Positions 60,080 to 64,000 of a stretch of DNA of 64,000 nt are shown here, piece after piece (position 1 is the stretch's first letter; every line of letters starts with the position of its first letter). This DNA is from Nyssa sinensis (taxonomy: Eukaryota; Streptophyta; Magnoliopsida; Cornales; Nyssaceae). The notes under the pieces were generated by a model. It saw nothing but the letters and a program-made list of their open reading frames with translations. It made no database searches and was not told the origin of the DNA. The position numbers and the translations under genes are program-made. Location: NCBI GenBank assembly GCA_008638375.1, contig CM018043.1:42438651-42502650 (forward strand), read 5' to 3'.

Positions 60080-61758
60080 GCTTTATCAACCCATCCAAGT
60101 CTTCAGCAGAAAGAGTGCATTCTCTACCTAAACCATCAGTTATGAGGTCTTCTGGAGTCTCAGTTCCACGTACAGAAATTACAACAGATTTTAGATGATG
60201 TAGAACCACAATGAAGTATGCTGCTTCACACTTTGCCTGAAGCGGAAAGACAAGAAAAAAAGCAAAGAGATAGTATCACTTCAGCTGATCGAAAATAATA
60301 AATGCAAAATTCATGAGTTTTTAAATACACAAGTAAAGAACACTGAAGATATGGACATTTGACTATTTTAGAAATCTAACATTGAATAAATAACCTATAT
60401 CATTGGTGTCATGGTAACTTGGGGCCCCTGTGGAGCATGTCATGGGTCCATAGCCAATTATCGAAAGAATAACCTAGCATTTAGAGTCAAAGAGCTGCAA
60501 ACTCAACCCATTACAGCCTAAAATCCCATTTATTTGGCTTGGCTATTCTAATCATTTTCTGTGCTATGAAGCTCTTTACGAGCTTGCTAACAATACAATC
60601 ATAGGCCACTTCTCACTGCTTTAACTCACAATCTGTTTGGCCTTCCTCTTTTCCTTGAGACACATTCTAATAAGACAGATTGCTTCTTGCAGCCAAAGAT
60701 GTATAAACTATTTGTTGGCTAGTATGTCATAATTCATCTCTATTGGATCAATATACAAAGATAACTCAGCAACAAAGCAAAAAGGGATGAAATATCACTA
60801 TAGCAGTCTGATTGGACACAAAAAAAATTGATGCAACATCTCTTTCTAGGATTAGGTGGATTTAAAACCTAGGCACAGTCGCACTTGACACGCACAATCC
60901 AGTCAGTGTAAAATAGTGCATTAAATATGCTTGACTTACATAATTTGTCAACATTTGCATGTACTAATATCTGAACCATGAATTTATGTTAGATGTACTA
61001 ATTTCCATGATTGTTGAACCTTAATCATGGGTTTACTTCAAAATGAGCAACCTCTATGTAAATTTATTCTTCTTGTAACAGAATATGGCAGTAACTGTAA
61101 CCTCACCTGATTAACACGCCCTCGTCTAAGTGATTCTGGAGATAAATTTGCATGCTTTAAAAAGGCCGCTGCATGACCTCTGCACCAGTTATCACCTTCA
61201 AGTACAGGTCGCCTAGAGAAAAAGGGAACTCTAAATACCATGTAGAAAGACAGAAAAAAGAAAAGGAAAGTTCCAGGACTCCAAAATCTGAAATCAAAAT
61301 ACAGACACAGGATTTTGCACAACTTTTTTTCTATTTTGATGTATGAAAAAAAAACATATAATAATGAACAGAATTTTTTAAATGAACATAATAATGTGTA
61401 TAATATATAAATATTTTTATGTAAGTTCTATATGTGCACATGCAAGAATCTTAATGGATTAATGACCTGTTACGAGCCCATGGTGTGAAAACTCCTTGCC
61501 TATAGAGCCATGCACAAGGAAACAGTACAGGGTTTCTTCCAAAATCAAGTAACAGACCCTGCACCATGTACTGCTTCAATGTCAAAATAGTCATGAAAAA
61601 TGACTAAAAAATATTAAAAATATCCTATCACAAGACCGTATAGGCTGCTTCAGCAAATTGATGAAAATCAGCAGCCTCATGAACCCATTCCTCAGGTGCC
61701 TCCACAGATCCTTCATATGATTTAGGGGATTGATTATGCCTTTGCAGCAATGCCAGTC
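37936..61758 (-). CDS. Class-3 lipase, sn-1-specific diacylglycerol lipase-like, C-terminal 521 codons in ten exons
   Basis: Exons in coding order: 61758-61637, 61558-61467, 61212-61107, 60236-60082, 50063-49936, 46777-46644, 39234-39137, 38929-38670, 38532-38136, 38011-37936. All join in phase and I see no stop before the final TGA. Visible residues are numbered from the first full codon at 61756. [14 protein letters not shown] (124-137) is the lipase strand with the oxyanion-hole region; [14 protein letters not shown] is the helix before the core; [17 protein letters not shown] (227-243) holds the nucleophile Ser233; [12 protein letters not shown] and [11 protein letters not shown] follow; PGLIIHVVP (440-448) and [14 protein letters not shown] (483-496) match the C-terminal part of animal DAG lipases, where the catalytic His is expected, here probably His493. 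Such enzymes cut diacylglycerol to 2-acylglycerol and fatty acid at membranes. The N-terminal exons, where relatives have membrane segments, are not visible. Subfamily is inferred from motifs alone. Confidence 0.88.
38136..38532 (-). CDS. Lipase exon i
   Basis: Acceptor CACTGCAG, donor TGGAG/GTATCT. An acidic Ser/Asp-rich linker ([17 protein letters not shown]) is followed by the C-terminal part of the fold: [40 protein letters not shown] and [10 protein letters not shown]. Confidence 0.92.
38670..38929 (-). CDS. Lipase exon h
   Basis: Acceptor TTTCTGCAG, donor AATG/GTACTA, both in phase. Codes [29 protein letters not shown] and a charged, poorly structured stretch to CRNG. Glu284 sits where animal DAG lipases have the catalytic Asp. 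Confidence 0.88.
39137..39234 (-). CDS. Lipase exon g
   Basis: Acceptor TTTTAAGCAG, donor ACAAG/GTAATT. Codes [17 protein letters not shown] and [15 protein letters not shown], the strand and helix after the nucleophile. 7.4 kb from exon f owing to Copia 2 and a MITE. Confidence 0.9.
39564..39747. mobile_element. Fold-back MITE in a lipase intron
   Basis: 184 bp with terminal inverted repeats of about 32 bases (GAGTAATGCTATCCTTAC at the left, its near-complement at the right; 3 or 4 mismatches). The inverted repeat continues inside (CGGGTGCTAGT against ACTAGCACCCG), so the whole unit is an imperfect palindrome. It sits in TA-repeat DNA; ATA flanks both ends, so the target duplication is unclear. 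Confidence 0.8.
40252..40410 (+). repeat. 5' LTR of Copia 2
   Basis: 159 bp. It matches the 3' LTR except for an insertion of about 30 bases in the latter and a handful of substitutions, one of which changed the terminal CA. Confidence 0.9.
40411..40598 (+). mobile_element. TRIM-like unit in the Copia 2 leader
   Basis: Two primer-binding sites occur 176 bases apart: CGGTATCAGAGC at 40411-40422 and TGGTATCAGAGC at 40587-40598. Between them lie a short non-coding interior, a purine tract GTGAGGGGGCG (40503-40513) and a 73-bp LTR-like unit 40514-40586 that starts TGTTAGAGAA and ends TTTCACA. That is the order primer site, interior, purine tract, LTR, primer site, which describes a terminal-repeat retrotransposon in miniature missing its left LTR. 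Confidence 0.7.
41413..42776 (+). pseudogene. Copia 2 Gag and protease
   Basis: Start ATG at 41413 ([16 protein letters not shown]). [14 protein letters not shown] and [11 protein letters not shown] mark Copia Gag, with stops at the codons after FREWT, after GKT and after [21 protein letters not shown] follows, then a shift into 41985-42776: [21 protein letters not shown] (zinc knuckle) and [15 protein letters not shown] (protease active site, intact). 40599-41412 is a non-coding leader. Confidence 0.85.
42781..44291 (+). pseudogene. Copia 2 integrase
   Basis: [17 protein letters not shown]...CEICELVKH is the zinc domain; the core has FTMIHSDL (then TAG), [30 protein letters not shown] and [20 protein letters not shown]. 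The second catalytic Asp reads Asn in HTNNGTKY, so the core has lost a catalytic residue as well as its frame. A long open stretch (43209-44291) reaches the start of reverse transcriptase. Confidence 0.85.
44291..45280 (+). pseudogene. Copia 2 reverse transcriptase with internal duplication
   Basis: [33 protein letters not shown] (then TAA), [34 protein letters not shown], then a frameshift. A 276-base stretch is duplicated: copy 1 44727-45002 lacks 9 bases right after the YVDD codons, copy 2 45003-45288 has the full [14 protein letters not shown] catalytic box and [13 protein letters not shown]. Confidence 0.87.
45280..46035 (+). pseudogene. Copia 2 RNase H
   Basis: Two frames split by a TGA near 45740. 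[60 protein letters not shown], then [36 protein letters not shown] and [16 protein letters not shown]. All acidic residues expected are present. The Gly-rich end runs into the purine tract CTTGAGGGGGAG at 46031-46042. Confidence 0.9.
46043..46226 (+). repeat. 3' LTR of Copia 2
   Basis: 184 bp, with about 30 extra bases (46090-46118) made by repeating the 'agaaattgtag' part. Confidence 0.9.
46644..46777 (-). CDS. Lipase exon f, nucleophile exon
   Basis: Codes [28 protein letters not shown] and [15 protein letters not shown] with the GXSXG nucleophile elbow. Donor AGG/GTATGG. Acceptor taken as AATGGAG at 46778-46780 because it is the one that keeps phase; its pyrimidine tract is weak, so the exon start is less sure than the rest. 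Confidence 0.82.
46778..49935. other. Lipase intron between exons e and f
   Basis: 3.16 kb of AT-rich DNA with no recognisable transposon or gene except the GT/GA repeat at 48789-48852. Confidence 0.6.
48789..48852. repeat. GT then GA compound microsatellite
   Basis: About 28 bases of GT repeat followed directly by about 34 bases of GA repeat. Confidence 0.92.
49936..50063 (-). CDS. Lipase exon e
   Basis: Acceptor TTTTTTTTCAAG, donor GATG/GTAAGG. Codes [15 protein letters not shown], then [20 protein letters not shown]. Lies 10 kb from exon d because of nested transposons. Confidence 0.9.
50491..50542. repeat. 26-bp tandem repeat, two copies
   Basis: CCCCAAAACTGCC(C/A)CCTACC followed by CTTAAA, twice, one mismatch, within a C-rich stretch of the intron between exons d and e. 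Confidence 0.85.
51106..51229 (+). mobile_element. tRNA-derived SINE with 14-bp target duplication
   Basis: A 124-bp unit flanked by ATGAACCATCTGTA at 51092-51105 and 51230-51243. The head has GCTTGGTGCAATGGTAAA, a good A box; the B box is worn. The tail is TTTTTTATTATTATTATTA. Size, head, tail and long target duplication fit a plant SINE copied by LINE machinery. Confidence 0.8.
52410..53640 (+). mobile_element. Copia remnant E with one LTR
   Basis: A 5'-truncated plus-strand Copia. [22 protein letters not shown], then [12 protein letters not shown] in place of the YVDD box, and [15 protein letters not shown] are reverse transcriptase; [30 protein letters not shown] and [10 protein letters not shown] are RNase H with a deletion after INT. 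A purine tract (53511-53522) and an LTR starting TGTTGGAATATC at 53523 follow. Confidence 0.85.
53641..53674 (+). repeat. Start of a second Copia E 3' end
   Basis: Right after the first LTR the sequence 'aagactaaagaa' recurs, as in the RNase H end at 53400. It breaks off at TTAG where the next element begins and resumes at 59178. Confidence 0.5.
53816..54069 (-). repeat. 3' LTR of Copia F
   Basis: 254 bp, aligns with 58514-58766 with a moderate number of substitutions and small indels. Confidence 0.88.
54080..54856 (-). pseudogene. Copia F RNase H
   Basis: The frame 54334-54528 has [20 protein letters not shown] and [21 protein letters not shown], and neighbouring frames the DIAYAVGVAS-like, [11 protein letters not shown] and [16 protein letters not shown] stretches. 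Broken by shifts and stops. Confidence 0.82.
54857..55610 (-). pseudogene. Copia F reverse transcriptase
   Basis: The frame 54857-55369 has [60 protein letters not shown] and [18 protein letters not shown]. Upstream, [20 protein letters not shown] and [12 protein letters not shown] end at a TAG at the same codon as the TAA in Copia 2. The catalytic YVDD box is intact. Confidence 0.88.
55611..56644 (-). pseudogene. Copia F integrase
   Basis: The frame 56330-56644 has [35 protein letters not shown] and [16 protein letters not shown] with all three acidic positions of the core. Then [20 protein letters not shown] (55874-56308) with a shift, and [20 protein letters not shown]. The linker to reverse transcriptase (55593-55865) includes [20 protein letters not shown]. 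Confidence 0.85.
56645..58000 (-). pseudogene. Copia F Gag, zinc knuckle and protease region
   Basis: Gag starts in 57647-58000 with [20 protein letters not shown] and [15 protein letters not shown], the Copia Gag N-domain. The knuckle [14 protein letters not shown] is at 57097-57160. Between 56645 and 57090 the gag-pre-integrase stretch is only in short frames, and I do not see the protease active site, so it may be deleted. Confidence 0.8.
58502..58513 (-). other. Primer-binding site of Copia F
   Basis: TGGTATCAAAGC on the minus strand, touching the LTR; one base from the usual tRNA-Met complement. 58001-58501 is the non-coding leader. Confidence 0.85.
58514..58766 (-). repeat. 5' LTR of Copia F
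   Basis: 253 bp, matching the left LTR. Confidence 0.88.
59178..59400 (+). mobile_element. Second Copia E 3' end with LTR
   Basis: Matches 53430-53640: 'cttgactaaa(a)gggtgtc', the purine-rich tract, and an LTR starting TGTTGGAATATC at 59272. It is not a target duplication but a second partial element of the same family in tandem. Confidence 0.8.
59410..59675 (+). mobile_element. Copia remnant G, RNase H end and LTR start
   Basis: Degenerate codons for [20 protein letters not shown] precede a purine tract CTCGAGGGGGAG and an LTR start TGTTGGCTAATATGCAG at 59658. The LTR is different from that of E, so this is another family. Extent to the right is not clear. Confidence 0.7.
60032..60076. repeat. 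GA microsatellite beside the GC donor
   Basis: About 45 bases of GA repeat (TC in the sense of the lipase gene), starting five bases into the intron after exon d. Confidence 0.95.
60082..60236 (-). CDS. Lipase exon d, followed by a GC donor
   Basis: Acceptor GCTTCAG. Codes [19 protein letters not shown], then [18 protein letters not shown] and [13 protein letters not shown]. The frame fits the next exon only if the donor is AA/GCAAGTC; the nearby GT (four bases on) would put a stop at the start of the next exon. The intron starts with a 45-base TC repeat. Confidence 0.85.
61107..61212 (-). CDS. Lipase exon c
   Basis: Acceptor TTCTCTAG, donor CAG/GTGAGG. Codes [19 protein letters not shown] and [16 protein letters not shown]. 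Confidence 0.88.
61467..61558 (-). CDS. Lipase exon b
   Basis: Acceptor GTGCAG, chosen over an earlier AAGCAG because it gives [15 protein letters not shown] with no odd insert. Codes [20 protein letters not shown] and GVFTPWARN; donor ACAG/GTCATT. Aromatic and hydrophobic content suggests a membrane-near segment. Confidence 0.85.
61637..61758 (-). CDS. Lipase exon a (first visible)
   Basis: Acceptor TTTGTTCAG, donor ACG/GTCTTG. Begins with two bases of a codon from an unseen upstream exon and codes [16 protein letters not shown], then [17 protein letters not shown], a helix rich region before the hydrolase core. Confidence 0.85.
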
Positions 61759-64000
61759 CTGAACAAAGAATGCTTTTGTCTTTCAGAAAATGACATCAAA
61801 ATGAAATTGAAGATACAAAATGTAGAGGTAAAAGTTAGTTAATGCAAAGACAAGTAAGAATAGAAAGGAATTCAGAATATAGAAATCTAACTTCGTCATT
61901 GCTTCCTATAATATTTACAGCATATAAATCATCATGAATCAAAAAAGATATATCAAACATCCAATCCACTAAGAGCAAAAGAGTGTTTACATTAAAATTT
62001 GCAATCCAAACCACATGGTTCTATTTTTGAAGAGTATCCACTTTGAAAATATTCAACAGAAAATCAGAAATTCTTCTTTTTTTCCTCCTATTCTACAGGT
62101 TATTCTAATATTAAGCCAATTTCCTGGTCTAGTATGCAAGCACTCGCTTTCACAAGGCATTTTTCATGTTAAATTGATTGTCTTTCTCTTCCGAAACAGT
62201 TGCTTCATTTTCAATGGATACTAATGTTCAAATATCTAACACCCAAAATTTAAGAACATTCCTCTCCCTCAAGATTGAGAGAGAGAAAGAGAAAGAACCC
62301 TCTAAGGCTCTATAGATGGCACTGTGATCAACAGGTCAAGCCTAGAGCATCTCAAGAATTTGAAGCTTGTGTTCACCAAGCTAAGGGAAGACCACCGGGT
62401 TCATTACTTTAGCTTAAAAATATTGAGGTGATTTAAGATTAAAATTAATTAACTAAATTAATTTAATCAATTAACTAACTAAATTAATTTAATCAATTAA
62501 CTACTCCACAGAGTGATGCAGATAGCCCCAAACTAATTCTCTAATTAATTAACCCAATTAATTAGACAGTAATCATGAATTTAAGTGGCATTACCTAGTG
62601 TTTAAGATAGTTATTTAAATACTAAATTTCTATCGTATTGTGGCCAAGTTCTAAATTAAAATACAATAACAAGTACGAAATATATAAGAGCACATCTAAT
62701 CTATAAGTAGAGAGACATCAATTGTACGTGGGAAACCCTCCTGGGGAATAAATCCACAACACTGCAAGAGAACTATATAGCACAATATACATCTGTGGGA
62801 AAAAAAATTTGGGGTAAGCTCAAAGAGCCTAGTAAGGTAACATAGCGCAATATACACCGGAAAAGGTCAAGCGAATACCACGAATAATTTAGAAAACAAT
62901 TGCTGATAAATCGAGGCATTTCACAAAGTTTCATATCACTTGAAAGCATTTCAATGTTCACAATAAGAAGACTGATATCATTTTTTTAGTTCAGAATTCG
63001 TTAACAAATAGTGTAGTAACAAATAGTATTTTCAAATTCGCATAAGCATTTATCCTGGTTGACACAACAATCACATATGATGTCCATTCGTTGTGGGACT
63101 TGCAGACATTACCAGTACTGAAAGTCAATAGTATTATACCCTTGTTAACAAGGGCCAAACTCTGACAGTATCATGCTGGCACAAACAGATTGTCAACAAT
63201 GGTAAACCACTTTTGACACGAAACAAACTCCAACTACAGCTCACACCCACACTAAAACGATTCAAATAACTTTGACAATGATCATACGAATAAGTCAATT
63301 CTTTTCAATAAACATAATAATTTTCAGAAACAATTTCACTTGTAAACGTAGAGCACATATTAGAAACAATCATTTTTTTTTTTTACCCAAGTAATGATAA
63401 TGAAGCAAACTAAATATTATAAAACATATTTTCGAACTCAAAACAATTTGAAATCATTTGCTTGCATAAACAAATTTTCATAAAATAAAAGGAAGAAAAC
63501 ATTTATTTAGCATTTATTCGAAAATTGGATATATCTTGAATGTTCCCTTACCTCGAAAAAAAACTACTCAAATCACATAATGCACTCCAAAAGTATCATT
63601 TGCAAAGTCATTCCAATTCTAGAATAATCCACAAGAGCATATTTAATCAATTAGCTCAATTCGCCGAAATTGACGTAACTATACACACCCTAATTAGTAT
63701 AGTGTTACACATATTTATTAGGCCCAAGCATTCTTAAAATACCTAAATGATGATCTTAGAATATTCCATAATTTTTTCGTAATTTTTAAATATTATTTTC
63801 TATCTTTCATGAATTCTATCAAAATTACCCGATTAAGATTAACTTAAGGCATGGTTCTCCAACTAATCAAAGGTCTTATCTTCAATTTGAGTAGACTTCT
63901 AACAACTCAAATTTACTTGTGCATAGCCATCATAATATAAGCCACCTAATTATACATTTAACTAATTAGAAAACTAATACATTAAGGTAACTTTAATTAA
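61759..64000. other. Upstream lipase intron, no exon seen
   Basis: AT-rich DNA with no coding stretch on the minus strand that extends exon a. A stretch from about 62236 ('ctaacacccaaaattt') rightwards has simple TTAA repeats (62430-62500) and could be an LTR fragment, but I see no second copy, primer site or target duplication. Confidence 0.5.

Noticed and set aside
62236..63720. Complete LTR element at the right end
   Set aside because: A start-like string is present but no matching end, primer site or target duplication could be found.
1..64000. CRISPR array, operon or bacterial defence system
   Set aside because: Repeats are transposon LTRs, tandem duplications and microsatellites; the only host gene has spliceosomal introns.

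Overview
This is nuclear DNA from a flowering plant, most likely a eudicot. It is AT-rich, densely packed with nested LTR retrotransposons of the Ty3/Gypsy (large-LTR chromovirus, Tekay-like) and Ty1/Copia superfamilies, and carries one host gene whose introns are swollen by further insertions. I see no bacterial, organellar, rRNA or CRISPR features. The species cannot be named from the sequence alone.

Left block (1-13105) is a three-level nest. An old Gypsy-type LTR (fragment 11360-13105) was hit by Gypsy element A, whose 5' LTR lies mostly left of the window (1-94), with interior 95-4798 and 3' LTR 4799-11359. A solo LTR (5054-8715, target duplication GGAGG) then landed inside A's 3' LTR. 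A keeps an open gag-like frame that lacks the main Gag domain, and almost no pol. From 13106 to 16724 there is no gene, only two diverged copies of a sequence duplicated in tandem.

Middle block (16725-36662) is a decayed Copia element (Copia 1). Its gag was split by a much younger, complete but mutated Gypsy element on the minus strand (Gypsy D, 18902-30315, target duplication TGCTG, 3.0 kb LTRs that look about 99 percent alike). Copia 1 also has a 785-bp tandem duplication of its RNase H region and a 5' LTR enlarged by repeated modules.

Right block (37936-61758) is the only host gene I can support: the C-terminal 521 codons, in ten exons on the minus strand, of a class-3 lipase resembling sn-1-specific diacylglycerol lipases. 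All ten frames join in phase and the GHSLG nucleophile motif is intact; the first exons lie beyond the visible part or outside the window. Its introns hold a fold-back MITE (39564-39747), a Copia element with CTCAT target duplication (Copia 2, 40252-46226) whose leader contains a TRIM-like unit, a SINE with a 14-bp target duplication (51106-51229), and a nest of Copia remnants around a minus-strand Copia element (Copia F, 53816-58766, target duplication GACAC). One intron uses a GC donor beside a long TC repeat.

None of the transposon polyproteins is intact: each has stops or frameshifts, several of them C-to-T type changes as expected after cytosine methylation. The points most worth a second look are the TRIM/Copia chimera, the frame-keeping gag deletion in element A, the GC-AG intron and the glutamate where animal DAG lipases have the catalytic aspartate.
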